A DNA stretch of 64,000 nt from Holtermannia corniformis (Eukaryota; Basidiomycota; Tremellomycetes; Holtermanniales). The notes under the pieces are model-generated. The model was not told the DNA's origin. It saw nothing but the letters and a program-made list of their open reading frames with translations, and did not search any database. Location of the stretch: NCBI GenBank assembly GCA_001599935.1, contig BCIJ01000005.1, positions 580,655 through 644,654 on the forward strand. The letters run 5' to 3'. Of this stretch, positions 1 through 11,664 are shown piece after piece. The translations under genes were made by a program, and so were the position numbers. Positions within the stretch are counted from its first letter, which is position 1. Each line of letters starts with the position of its first letter.

Positions 1-557
1 CTTGCGGACGCCATCAGTGCCCTCGGCAAGCAACGCGATCGCGCGATGACCGTCTCGGTACATTGCGGATTCTTGACGGTACGAAAAGGAGAACCCTTGG
101 TTAGCATCAGGCTATGACGAGAGACTAGGAGGGGGAGGGACTCACTATCGAGGTGATTACCGAGGCTTCGCTCGATGCGCATGTCGCGCAGGGTCGAGAG
201 GACGAGTTCGGTCCTAAGCGTGCGATTGGTGTAGCCTTGAGTCATGTCAGCGTAGACTGTGGGAGAGAGTAAGGACGTACCTGAGCCGAGGTCCTTGCGG
301 AGTTTCTTGGCCACGAGCTCGCGCTGGCTCGCGGCGGCGATCCTCGAGTTTGAGAACGACCGGATCTGGCCGAGGAGCTTGAGGACGGGCTCGAGCGTTG
401 CGAGGTGCTTGTGTGTTGCCGTCGCATTGTGCAAGAGCCCTGGGTGCATTCGTGAGAGGATGATACCCCTCCGCTGGCCTGTCGTGGCGAGGATCAACGC
501 GTTCCTCGGGCGCAGCTGGCGTGGGAGCGAGGCGTTGACGCGTTGGACGATGGACAT
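1..557 (-). CDS. Probable mitochondrial protein of unknown function, 3' end cut by window edge
   Basis: Reading leftwards from an ATG at 557, three exons can be joined: 557-281, 235-146 and 95 to the window edge. The introns at 280-236 (45 nt) and 145-96 (50 nt) both have GT and AG ends and a CTGAC/CTAAC-like branch site. The first ~36 residues are rich in Arg and have no acidic residue (start MSIVQRVNASLPRQ), as in a mitochondrial presequence. The following text (LLGQIRSF, then YTNRTLRTELVL) matches no family I recognise. The C-terminus lies outside the window, so length and domain content are unknown. Location in mitochondria is inferred from the presequence only. Confidence 0.5.
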   Translation of the reverse strand, partial: MSIVQRVNASLPRQLRPRNALILATTGQRRGIILSRMHPGLLHNATATHKHLATLEPVLKLLGQIRSFSNSRIAAASQRELVAKKLRKDLGSGTSLLSPTVYADMTQGYTNRTLRTELVLSTLRDMRIERSLGNHLDSESLPLLVSRHSLMLTKGSPFRTVKNPQCTETVIARSRCLPRALMASA

Positions 558-1180
558 TGTCGAGTAAGCTTGGGACTGGTGACGGTTGCTGAGAGACTGT
601 GGGAGCCTTCGAAAACGCGCGCATCCTTATACCCCTTGGGGATCATTCAGCACAGACGAGCTGTCAGACAGCTGGCGACAGTGATCAGCGTCTGAAGGCT
701 CAGGGCTGATAGGAGGTGAGCTCTGAGCGTGGGCTGTACCGGGTTTGATGGGACCTGGTGCTGGCTGGCTGTTATTGTTTGGTGAGGCGGATAGGGGGTG
801 AGTAGGGCGGTGCGTCAGTAGGGTGAGACCGTGAGTGATCGTCTGCCTGTCAGCTGCCTGCCAGTCCTGCCTGTCTCTCGGCGTCAGTGTGTCCGAGCTG
901 TCAGCGCCGAGAGCGAGGGTGGGATCCGGTGCGCTTAGGGGTTGGATGGCGGCAAGATGCAGTGGAGGTCTGTGCGGGCGGTGGAATGACGTGTACTCCA
1001 ATCTCGGTCGCTGCAACCCCTGCGATCGCCACCCAGTTCAGTCGCGGTCAGTGCAGCGCGCAAAAGCATCGCTTGATGGACAAGCATCACCTCAACCCGT
1101 CTGCACTCGGCAAGCACTGAACCCATCAACACGCTGGACGGCTTCAGCGTGCTGTAGCTGGCGGCGTCCCCACCAGCACC
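558..1180. other. Divergent intergenic region
   Basis: A 623-bp stretch between two divergently transcribed genes, so it should contain both promoters. Open frames here are short, start at non-ATG codons or lack splice support. I saw no clear TATA box, repeat or RNA gene. Confidence 0.5.
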
Positions 1181-3239
1181 ATGCCGGATCAAGATGGTCC
1201 TGCCATCCCCGTGGCAGTCGGGATCATTGTCGGTCTGCTTGCATCGTTTGTGCAGTCGCTCGGTCAGTCGTGAGACATTATAGATGTAAGATTCACGCTA
1301 ATGCACATTCAGGCTTGACGATCCAACGCAAGTCGCATCTCCAGGACGAAGAGAAGCCGTTGGATGAACGGAAGAAGCCGCTACGAAGACCGTGCGTACT
1401 AGCAAACCCCGAGGCTGTGTATAGGCTGATGGCTCCGACCTGAAATAGATTATGGCTGCTTGGTTTTGGTGAGCTGCTGCGTTCTTGGCCGACGTCATGC
1501 TAACTCTATCTAGCCATCTTCATCTCGTCAGCTCGTGCAACCCTCGTCTCCAGCAACGACTGACATCCCTATCAGCTCAAACCTCTTCGGCACAGTCTTC
1601 CAGATTGGTGCACTCCCCATCGTAGTCCTCGCACCGCTCGGGGCAGTCTCCCTACTGTGGAACGCCCTTCTCTCGCGCCTCCTCCTCGGCGATCTCTTCA
1701 GCCCAACAACAATGATCGGCACCTTCCTGATCGCGACAGGCGCGACGTTGATTGCCGTGTTTGGCGTCGTGCCCGAACCAAACCACTCGCTGGACGAGTT
1801 GTTGCAGCTGTTTGCACGCGCCGGGTTCGTGGCCTATTTCGTGATCATCGGGGTCGCGGTCGGCGCCGTTTTGATCCTGGTCAGTCTTTTGTATCGTGGC
1901 GACGATCCGTACAGGCTCATCGCTGCTAGGCGCACATTGTCGAATACAGCATCCGACGCGCTCTGCTGCCAAAGTACGAACATGGCCAGGAAACCCCTCC
2001 GTTTTCACCTGCCCCTTCCGACTATGGCACACCGCAGCCGTCCATCTCCATCCCGTTCCGCCACCGCCAGTCGACACCGACTACCCTACCCGATACCAAA
2101 CCATCCCCGCCGTCACATATCAACCTCCCCTCGGCCTCACCACAACCCCTGCTGCCGCTCGCCCCAACATGTGCCCAGCAGAAATCCCTCACCCTCGTCG
2201 GACTCGCATACGCCGCTTGCTCGGGCACGCTCTCCGGCATGTGCCTCCTCTTTGCCAAATGCGCCGTCGAGCTCCTCATTCTCTCGGTCGACCACGCGCG
2301 CACCGGCAAAGGCGCAAACCAGTTTGCGAGGTTTCAGAGCTGGGTGCTCGTTGGCGGTCTGGGCGTCGCGGCCATCTTGCAGCTCGTCTATCTGAACCGT
2401 AGCTTGACGCTTGCGGGTCCAGCGATCATCTGCCCCCTTGCCTTTTGCTTTTACAACATCTCGAGCATCTTTGGTGAGTGCCTCTGTGTGCGTGCTTCGG
2501 CCAAAAGCTGATCGACTCAGATGGGCTTGTGTTCTACTCGCAGTTCTCGCGTCTGAAGGGGTATCAGATTAGTCTGGTCACCCTCGGCATCGTGGTGCTG
2601 CTGATCGGCGTCTGGTCAGTCTCGGCCATACAGCCCACCGGCGGCGGAGGCGTCGAGATCGGCACCTGGGCCGAGGACGCCTCGTCCGTCGCTAGCGATG
2701 AAGACGATGAGCGCCAAGACGAGCTCGAAGCAGGTGAAGGCGCCCGCCTCCTCGGTGCCTTCACCGACGAACCACTTTCAATCGACCCGCTCGCCCATCT
2801 GACGCCTCGGCTAACCGACGACTCGGTCTTTGTGTCACCGCCCACATCCCCACTCTCACCACGCCACGCTCGCTTCCGTCCGCACCAACATCACCATCAC
2901 CCACGCTACGGTACCCTCATCCCCGAGCTCGCACCGCAAGGCGCCCCCGCAGGGTTCACGATCGGGATCGGCGCCTCGAGTCCCGGCTTCGTCCTCCGTA
3001 GCGGCAGTATCAGCCATCCGGGGCGTGGCACGGGGGCGTGGCGTAGAACTCGGAGTCGGAGTGATGGCCATCTACTAGCTGCTGAACAGCAGCAGCAGCA
3101 GAGTGCGGTCGATGTGGAGCAGACGTTGCGTAGCTGGGAGGCCGAGCCGGCTCTGGGAACGCAGCACGGACAGGGGTTGATGGACCGGGTTAGGAGAGGC
3201 TTGGGTCTCAAGGGACGGATAAAGCTGCCGGATGCGTAG
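1181..3239 (+). CDS. NIPA-type magnesium transporter
   Basis: Multi-pass membrane protein of the NIPA (DUF803) family, which moves Mg2+ across plasma or endosomal membranes in animals and fungi. Seven exons are predicted: 1181-1262, 1313-1391, 1449-1468, 1514-1526, 1576-1879, 1930-2473 and 2521-3239, giving about 586 residues. The family signature is clear: a first helix ending QSLGLTIQRKSHL, then RRPLWLLGF, ISSNLFGTVFQIGALP and VVLAPLGAVSLLWNA, and late helices around VYLNRSLTLAGPAI and PLAFCFYN. Between the fourth and fifth helices lies a Pro/Ser-rich loop, and the last ~200 residues form a disordered, His- and Gln-containing cytoplasmic tail. Exons 3 and 4 are only 20 and 13 nt long, but both are needed to keep the conserved membrane segment in frame. 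Specificity for Mg2+ is by family only. Confidence 0.85.
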
Positions 3240-3416
3240 ATCATGCATGTTGTGTATTTGTACCTTGGCTAGCTGGTTGTCGCACTCGATGCCATTCGAC
3301 CCGGTGGGTCAAAGACGATTTACCACCCAGCCAGTCGCGGTGTTGCCACCGGAGCCTTGACCGTGAATTCACCGTCTCCCTGAAGCCTACAGCTTTAGAA
3401 GAAGAATTCCAATAGA

Positions 3417-3883
3417 ATGGTGCGTGGATGCGCCTCCGTTGCGTGTTGTACAACAATGGGACATGCTGACGTTGGTGCAGAACCCGCCGTCCTCACCGAC
3501 CGTGCGCGACCATCATCTTGCAACCACGGTGATCGCTGACACGCACAGTCCACGCCAGCAAGCAAAGCGGTGTCAAAGAAGCGTCAGCTCGAGCAAGAGA
3601 TTGCGCATCTCGAAGCGCAACTGCGGTGCGTTGACCAAAGCAGACCGAGGCGGAGGTTGACTGCGTTCAGCGGACAAGACGCGAAAGCGATCGTGGATCG
3701 GCACATTGCGCTCCTGCATACGTACAACGAGATCAAGGATGCAGCGCAGACGCTGATTGGCAAGGTAGGAGTGTCCCTCGGTTCGGGAGACCATGGGCTG
3801 ATAAACGTGTGTAGTATGCGCTCATCCACGGTCTCACTATTCGTGCGGTTCACGAGGAGCTGGAGCTGAGCTTGGTCGAGTGA
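3417..3883 (+). CDS. SWI5: Swi5-like recombination mediator subunit
   Basis: Swi5 (Sae3 in budding yeast) pairs with Sfr1/Mei5 and helps Rad51 and Dmc1 filaments in homologous and meiotic recombination. The diagnostic C-terminal block is present: AIVDRHIALLHTYNEIKD, then QTLIGKYALIHGLTIRAV and HEELELSLVE before the TGA at 3881-3883. Predicted exons are 3417-3419 (only the ATG), 3481-3501, 3549-3625, 3671-3764 and 3815-3883. A 45-nt segment at 3626-3670 has intron ends and a TTGAC branch site; removing it gives about 87 residues, the usual family length, and places LRGQDAKAIV correctly. Keeping it leaves the frame open (102 residues). A short coiled coil (KKRQLEQEIAHLEAQL) precedes the core. 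The gene ends 70 bp from the end of HOP1 on the other strand. Confidence 0.85.
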
Positions 3884-3953
3884 ACGAAGCGCTGGTGTGG
3901 ACAATTGTACATGTAGAGATATTTTCACAAAGACGCCTACTCGCACACTCTCC

Positions 3954-6900
3954 TCAACCCTCCAACAACGTCACGTCGACCAGGGCTACCGCACGACTCG
4001 CTTTCGGCTGTCCAGCGAGCATCGTCCCGCCTTCAGAGTCCTCGACGTGTTTGATCTGGCCCTCGGGCGGTGCGTCTTGCGTCTTGGCCAGGCGCTCACT
4101 CCGCCGAGGAGCCGAAGATCCACTCGCAGGGGTTTCCGCTGAAGTCTCCGACTGATTCTGTTCCCGTCGATCAATCCAAGGCATCGTCAGGCCGGTAGAT
4201 GCACTGACCGCAAGTTCGCGAGCCTTTTGGACGTAGGCTTCTCCCTGCTGGCAGTCGGGTCCAAAGTAGGTCTTGTACAGTCTTTGGAGCTCGGGACTCT
4301 TGACGACGACGTGTACTGCTGTATTGAGCTTTGTTAGCTCTGTCGACGGTCAACAAATGACGGGCGGTACCTTTGACCTTCTTACGACCCTTGGTAGGCG
4401 GTTTGAGGGTGTAGAAACCTGCACATTGGAGCTGTGGACCATTCACCCTTGTCAGCTGACGTACCGCTAGAGATGAGGTGATCAAGTTGGATCTTGGCGG
4501 ACTACAGGGTGGTCAGTCGTCAGGAGAGGGCTACTTGACCGCGCGACGAGCCTTCGCGTCGGCTGCTGTAATCGAGGTTTAGCGCGTACAGTACGAGGGT
4601 AGAGAAAGGATCCCACCAAGCTGCTGCTGCACCTGCTTGAGAGTTGGCGGGTGCGCGCCCGGCAAGCGGTCGGCCCAGAACGCAGTCAGCAAGCGCCTGA
4701 CGGTGTCAATCTAGCTCGTTGCGCCGCTGACAATGAGCTGACCGGAATTGGCAGAACGTCTTGATGTCCGCTGCGAAGCGCTGCTTGACGACTGGATCGG
4801 CGTGCTGGAGAATGGGCTGAATAATGCAGCCCAGGCAGATCAAGGTTGCCGGAGGTTGCGAGGGTGAGGGATAGCTGATGCCTCTATCAGTCGCTCATCT
4901 GGTACATGAACTCAAGCTTACCCCGAACACACAGCGTGGAGCCATGTCGAGCACTCGTCGCACTGATACCAGTCGCCATCGTTCTCCTTGTCACCGCACG
5001 GGCACCCGGGAGCGTCCGCGTTCAGCGCGCCATTTGCCCTGGAGCCCACAACCATGGCCGAGGTGCGCTGTACCAGAGCGTCGACGACATGATCTAGATC
5101 CGTCAGTTGGGAGCTCTGCGTGCTCTCCATCTCGACATCGACGGCGAGCGCGGCTTCTTCTCTCTGCTTGTCGAGCAGCGCATATGTCTCCGGCCCGTGA
5201 GAGGTCGCCACTGTTTGCGTATACTGAGCAACAATCTCATCTGCTGATGCTGCAGGACCGTGCGTTGCAGCGTCGTGCTCTTGCGCTTTGGTGTTTTGAC
5301 ATGCACGTTGCTCGAGAGTAGCGGCTTCAGTCGTACTTGCCAGTTGCGCTTTGGCAGTGATCAGCTGAGTGGGCGATAGCAACCTTGGAACTGCGTGCGC
5401 CTGCGTGTGATCAGTACACTTATATATCTTGTGGCTGCTGGTGCTCACCGTGTTGGACGGGAATACCGCGCCGAAGCCGTTCGCTGCACCGAAGACAAGA
5501 GAGCGATCACGCTTGTCGCTGTTGACCTCGTCGAGCTTGTCGACATCCATGTCAGCTATCAAAGGTAGTACCGGGAGCCAAGTGCCATCGGCGAGTTTTT
5601 GCGCGATCGGCTTGACGACAGTAGAACCTGGAGCGGCAGGAGGCATGCGATCTCCCGCGAGCTAATCGTTGTTAGCGACGCCGCTATCTAGTATACTCAC
5701 CGACTCGGCATCCTGCACAATGGGTCAGCGCTTACTGCTGCTAGCCCCTGCAAGCTCACCCATATTGTCATCCTCTTCTTCGCGTCTTCCTGCATGATCT
5801 CATCTTCATCTTGGCGACGCTTGCGGCCAAGTCCTTCATATGCTTGCAGCCCCATCCCATATACCTGCCCTGCATGAGGGTCAGGTACGGGCAGGTAGTC
5901 GATGATGGACGCTGTCTTGATCGCAACACTGAGGCGCTATGTCAGCTACCTATGGAGAAGGTTGCAAGCAGCACACTCACCCATGGTACCCTGTCGCGAT
6001 ACTGCCAACCGAGATCATTTCCGGGACTTCATCTGCGCTGTGTGTAGCGAAGTGGAGGCGTTCGTCTGTCGGGCAGCGCTTGAAGCAGGGCGGCTCGTAG
6101 CTGCGGCATATGTGTTAGTGACTGTGAGGCGAATGACGGGCATGATAGATGACGCTGTAACGCACTCTGCAGGTGTATGCGATAGGTAGTAAAGCTTGAG
6201 ATCCATGTGACGGGTCTGCGGCAGTTCCGAGAGATTCTGGGTGATGGCGATCAAGTTGCGAATGAGATTCTGCGAGGTATGTGGAGTTAACAGCGCGATT
6301 CAGGTGTGTTCTCGAGCTCCACACACCCTAGTGGCTCCCTTGAGGGCACCCGTCGTCCACTGCTGCTCGAGTCCGCCGAAAACACCGATAGGAATTGCCC
6401 CGTTACGCGACTGCCGCTGGCTTAGAGCTTTGTGCAGCGCGCGGTGTGGTAGACGTACGCCGTGCACAACCATACTGACGCCGGGCTCTCCATCAGCATC
6501 TTGGGCTTGTGCGTACGTGAACCGAATTGTGTAGCTCTCGATGATGCTACTGAGTGTTAGTCCTACGTACTCTCAACAGCGATACACATGCTTGCTGGGC
6601 TCTTCAGGGTTCTAGGCGGTCCCGTTAGCTACAGTCCCAGCAACTGCAATCATGAAGGACCGATAACACGCACGAGTAGGATGATGAAGCTCAGATGACT
6701 GAGATATCCACGCTTGACAGCATCTACGACACCCAGCTCCTGTGAGGGTCAACGTCAGCGGGATGTACCCCTGCCAAATCAGCGACGAACGATCCAGTCG
6801 AGCATTTGATCGCCTTCAGATCTGCGAGCGGTCAGTATCCACCGCACTGCGGCTTGCAACGTCGTACGAGTAGCCTCTCTTGATGGCTTTGACCCTCACC

Positions 6901-7216
6901 CCTTTGCTTGGCTTGGGGTTGTTATTGTCTGGCTGAGAGCTCGTTGGTAACTCTGAAGCGCCTACGTGGGTGTCGATGAAGTTGTCATCTGGCAGTAGTC
7001 CGCTGAGAGCGCTCTGTTAGCCATGGTCGACTGACGATGACTCATTCAAGCAACGCACCGCAGGTAGGTGATACAGCCCAAACTCGTCGTGAGCAACATC
7101 TGCACGGTCTGCAAGCTCTGCTCCAAAGACACGACTGACACGGCCGCCTCCTGTGAGACCGACACCGTCTGCTTTGCCGGAGTCTTGTTGGGCTTTACGC
7201 GCAGAGCGACGGGCAT
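3954..7216 (-). CDS. HOP1: Hop1-like meiotic HORMA-domain protein with PHD finger
   Basis: Hop1 sits on meiotic chromosome axes, is phosphorylated by Mec1/Tel1 and promotes inter-homologue repair of double-strand breaks. The ATG at 7216 starts a protein whose HORMA domain opens with SLEQSLQTVQMLLTTSLGC, ITYLR and, after an intron, ALSGLLPDDNF; many short exons follow down to about 5700. A Cys-rich PHD finger (CPCGDKENDGDWYQCDEC, then WLHAVC) lies at about 4920-4990. The text after it continues through several exons (RLLTAFWADRLPG; KSPELQRLYKTYFG) to the stop at 3954, matching the winged-helix region that follows the PHD in yeast Hop1. The last ~80 residues are charged and disordered. It shares its upstream region with MSH4. 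Exon joins in the middle (5650-6900) were only partly checked. Confidence 0.85.
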
Positions 7217-7396
7217 GGTGTAGCTGCCCTGCAGAGACTGCTTGTACGGCTGCTTGCCGCGTCGGACAGTGCGACTCGTGATGGAACAGGACGCGCACGG
7301 ACGCGTCTGTGCGGATCCTTCCCAACCCATCCTGTCGATCTGCCTTTCGGGTGGCAACCAGATTAACGTCCATCTCAGCGAAGAGAGAGTCGGCCA
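7217..7396. promoter_or_regulatory. Shared divergent promoter of HOP1 and MSH4, with an MCB-like ACGCGT site
   Basis: Only 180 bp separate the start codons of HOP1 (7216, minus) and MSH4 (7397, plus), so both must be driven from this stretch. It holds one ACGCGT hexamer at 7301-7306 next to an ACGCGC at 7291-7296. ACGCGT is the MluI cell-cycle box bound by MBF-type factors, which switch on premeiotic S-phase and recombination genes in fission yeast. The site is seen; its use here is inference. Confidence 0.45.
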
Positions 7397-10300
7397 TGTA
7401 CCAGGGCACCTCAATCGCTCGGCCTGAAAGCCGCTACGGTCGACCGCCGAGCACAAGACCAGGGACGAGGGCGTCACAGCGGCCGGGCGACGAAAAGGGT
7501 AGTCACATTGTCGCAGTGACCTGTTCGCAAGGGACAGGACTGGACATTGGGATCGCTGCATGGGACGCAATCACTGGCCGGGTATGCTTGGTGCTCTACG
7601 ATCTTGACCCGCTGACACCAGTCGCAGGTCACAGTAACTCAAGTGCGGCCAGTGGTGAATTCGACGTTGACTTGCTGACGCACCTTGCAAACAGATCGCA
7701 GACACCCACAGTTCGTACTCGAGCCTTCACAGGTCATGATCAACGACTGATGATGAGATCAGCTTACGCTAGAACACTGCATCACTTGACAATCTACCTA
7801 CCCAAGCTCGTCCTTGTGCCAGACACTCTGCTCCCAGCTCCAGCTCCTGCCGGCCGCCGTGCGAAGTATCACAGAAGGGATGAGCCGGCGGTGCTGGTGT
7901 CCCGAATCGAGGACGAGTTTCCGCTGACCTGTGAGCCCGTCGCAAGAGTGCACTGGAGTGCCGAAGCCGGTGCGATTCTCCGACCAGTGATCCAGCCCAT
8001 GTGTGTTGACGTCTTGATAGGGAAGCAGTTCATCGAGGCACTGTCCATCACCGACGACGTTGACGACGACGCTGGTCTGACAACCTTCAAGATGGCGACC
8101 GCCATGGCTGTGGCCGACAAGTCGGTGTTGATCTTGTCCGATTTGACCTGCTGACCAAGAGGCGCAGACACTTTGCACTTTGCGCGGCATCCGCTCTCTT
8201 CAAGTACCTTGAGCTCAAACAAGGCGACATCTTTGGTCCAGGAACCCTTCTCATCCAATACGCAGCACTCGAGGGTGCGTGCTTAGGTGATTGCAAGCGG
8301 GTCATGACGCTCAGCTGGCGTCGGTCACAGGGACAATGTTCATCGACCACGAGACGGCGGCAAACCTGGAGCTAGTCAGTAACAGCCTATCGGCTAGAAG
8401 CAAAGACACTCTTTTTGGTGCGTGCGACCTGAAGGACGAAGCAGCAAGTTCGTGACTCACCTTGACCTAGGGGCTTTGAACCACACCAAGACGCCCATGG
8501 CAGCACGTCTGCTGAGATCAGCAATCCTGCAGCCATTCGCCGGTGCGTCAGGCGATTCGATCACAGCCCGTCGTGACTTGTCCTTAGTTGAGGCTCACAT
8601 CAACCGCCGATTGGACGCAGTCGAAGGTGCGCTCACTTGCTTTCATCAAAACGTGTTATTGAGTCTTTACGCAGAGCTTACCAGCGACCAAGAGCTGTTT
8701 GAAGGCTTGCAACAAGCACTGTCCGCTCTACCGAGTGTCAGTGGCAACCTATCGAGATCGAGATGACCTTGACGAAAAGGACAGTACGACCTCGAGAAAC
8801 TCACAGCGAGTGTAAGTAGCTCTAGGGACCGCTCTAAATCGAAATCTTACGACCCGCGCCGTAGTTGATCACAAAGAAAGCCAAGCAAGACCCACAGATT
8901 TGCAGCACCGTCATCTCGATCTTGCTCCAGCTTCGCCAAGTACTTGCCGCGCTTCCCGCCTTGGTCGACGCTGTGTGCACTTCACGCAGCAGGCTGCTGC
9001 AAGCAGTTGGCATGGTCAGTCATACCCATGATCGAATCCACAAGCGGCAGACTGACAAGATGCACCAGTGCTTGTCCGACCATCGCTGTGATGCCATGCA
9101 GCAGCTTATCTCTGGTGAGACGGTGACTGCGAGGGAAGCGACTGACCGGACTCCAGACACCCTGGAGCACGAGGCCAGGAGCCGTAAAGGGGGTCAAGCG
9201 CACAGGAACGCCTCTCTGTTCGCTGTGAGAGCCGACTTGAACAAGCTCCTTGACGTTGCGAGGGTGTCGTATCGGGAAAACTGTGATGATGTGGAGAATG
9301 GTTAGTCCATTCTGGCCTCTGGTAAGCCCTGGTGACCCAAACGCAGTCTGTGCGGAGATCAATGGTTAGTCGCAAACGACCGCCTCAATGTCAGCGTTCA
9401 GCCCGCGGCCGCGCAGAACAATACGGAGTGCCGTGCAAGTTGGTTTACCACTCCAATCGTTGGTTCCTGGAGACAAGCCATGTGAACGCAAACCTACCAG
9501 TCGACTTCATCAATGTGACGCGGAGATCGGGCAGGTATGCGTTTTGACGTTGGTCGCTGTCTCGCAGAAATACTAAGCGCCGCAGATTGCGCTTCACTCA
9601 CCCGTCAATCGTCCGTGATTCCATGCCTGTTGCCGACAAACCTGACCAAATGCAGGTCAAGCTGAACGCCCGACTGTGCGACAGTGAGGAAGAAATCTTG
9701 CTGCTTAGCGGTTCAATTGTCAACAAGCTTCGGGACGACATCGTGCAGCATGTTGGGTGCCTGTACGCAGTCTCCGAGGCTGTTCGTCAATGATGACTCG
9801 GTGACAAATAAAGACTAACCTGGACAGATCTCGCTCGTCGACATGCTTTGGGGATTCGCTGACTACGCCATATGTGAGTGTGGCGCGCCAGACTTACACA
9901 AAGGGGTTGCTGATCCATCAACAGCTACCTCGAGCGTTCGGCCTGAATTTGTTGATACGCTGGCCGCGAGTTTGACCGAGTATGCGTCTTTCTCCCTGAC
10001 TTGCGCCACAGATCAGTCAGGGGCGTCATGCAATCTTGGAGAAGAAACTACCGGCCGGCGCCCTCGTCGCAAACGACTGGTAAGTTGCCGTGATATGTTG
10101 CACTCCTTGGGTGAACCTACCATCAGCTACGCGGAGGACGGAACTGCGACATTCCAGCTGATCGGCGGCCCGAAGTGATTGCTCTCGCTAGCTATCATGC
10201 TTGTCAGCTGAAACCATCAACAGCATGGCAGGCAAGACGACTTACCTCAAGATGATTGGCCTTGTGACCGTGCAGGCAATGCTCGGCTGCTTCGTGCCCG

Positions 10301-11492
10301 CAGCATACGCCAGTATTCGTTTACATGATGCGCTACTGTCCAAATTAGGCAACGACGGTCAGTCAGGTCATCATTCACTGTTGCTGCTAATCGTGGCAGA
10401 CTGTCTTTACCGAGGATTGTCAACGTTCGCAAAGGAGATGGCGACGGTCAGCATGATACTTGGTCAGTCGACCGGTTGAAGATTGTGACCGTCATGCTCA
10501 GCGACGACAGGTCTTTCGACTAGTAAAAGCCTCGTTCTGATAGACGAGCTTGGTCGGGGCACTTCACCCGAGGAAGGGGTCGGCATCGCTCACGCCATCG
10601 GCGAAGCGCTGATCGAGAGAGGGGTCAGTCGACCAGAAAGCATCCGGGGATTGTACTCACCAGGCTAGGCGTGGACGTTCTTCACGACACACTTCCGACC
10701 TTTGAGCAGCACACTTGCCCATCATGCTGGTTTTGTCAAGTAAGCCTTGTACGACGCATGGCTGTGCTCACTTAGTGACACTTGTTCAGCCTGCATCTTT
10801 CAGTTCAGCAAGTCAGTCGCAGCCCGTCCTATAGGAAATGGCATGCTGGACTTACTTTAGCAAGGCCATCAAAGGTGGAGAAGCCAGCCGAGGCTTGGTC
10901 TTTCGCTACAAGGTCAAAGAGGGCTCTTGCCATGCAAAGCATTACGGTCAGTCTGTCACTCACTGTGATCTTGCAATGCTCAAGGTCACGCAAGGTCTCG
11001 AGCTCGCACGCATGTCGTCGCTTCCCGATGAAGTCATGCGCATAGCTTTAGAAGTGGTGGATGCCATGAATAAAGCTGAGGCAGACGGTAAGTCGCGATC
11101 GAGAGTGCTGTTGAGAGCTCATCAGGACAAGCCAGAACACACAGCGAGAGCAACGTACTATCACTTCGCCGGACAGCAACCCTACAGGTGGGTACTTGGG
11201 ATACTACAGTCGACGTCGCTAAACCTTTGCGTAGCTGCTGTCGAAACTCGAGCAGGTCGTCAGGGCTTCGAAAATGAACTCACGTCAATTGATAGTGTAC
11301 CTCCAGAGTCTCAAGCGAGACTGCGTCGACAGCTTGGCGACTGCCCGGGTACTGCAGTCAAGCCTTGGGGGTAAACAGCGCAGACCTGAGTCCGAATCAG
11401 CTATAACAGCACTCACAGCAGAAAGAGCTTCATCAGACTGCTCGGAGACACGCGGAGTGATCGACCTGAGGAGTAGTAGCCCCGATGTGTGA
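7397..11492 (+). CDS. MSH4: Meiotic MutS homologue Msh4
   Basis: Msh4 forms a clamp with Msh5 that stabilises Holliday-type intermediates and promotes crossovers; it is not a mismatch-repair protein. The gene has many exons. After the start (MYQGTSIARP) comes the connector region (GLDIGIAAWDAITGR joined to VTVTQIADTHSSYSSLHR), then ALEGTMFIDHETAANLELV and FGALNHTKTPMAARLLRSAI, which is the MutS core of the Msh4 type. The C-terminal ATPase has Walker A GPNMAGKTTYLK, built across the intron 10175-10223, YRGLSTFAKEMATV, and Walker B LVLIDELGRGTSPEEG at about 10531-10580, followed by TFFTTHF. The mismatch-reading N-terminal MutS domain is absent, as expected for Msh4. The C-terminal tail (to TGA 11490-11492) is not conserved. 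I prefer the ATG at 7397 because the frame upstream has no other ATG. Confidence 0.9.
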
Positions 11493-11664
11493 CCTACGCG
11501 AGAACATTATGTACAATAGCATTGGCTCATGTTACAACACCTGCTGTCATGTACATCTGCCCACCAGTTTACTCGTCTGGCTTGAGCTCTGCATCGTAAG
11601 GCTGGGCTGTAATCTGCGTTTGGTAAGACTTACCGCAGGAAGTGCTTCACAATTGAAAGTCAGA

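Noticed and set aside
835..1443. 202-codon plus-strand frame
   Set aside because: Crosses a predicted intron of the Mg transporter and has a non-homologous N-terminus; the spliced exons explain the conserved part better.
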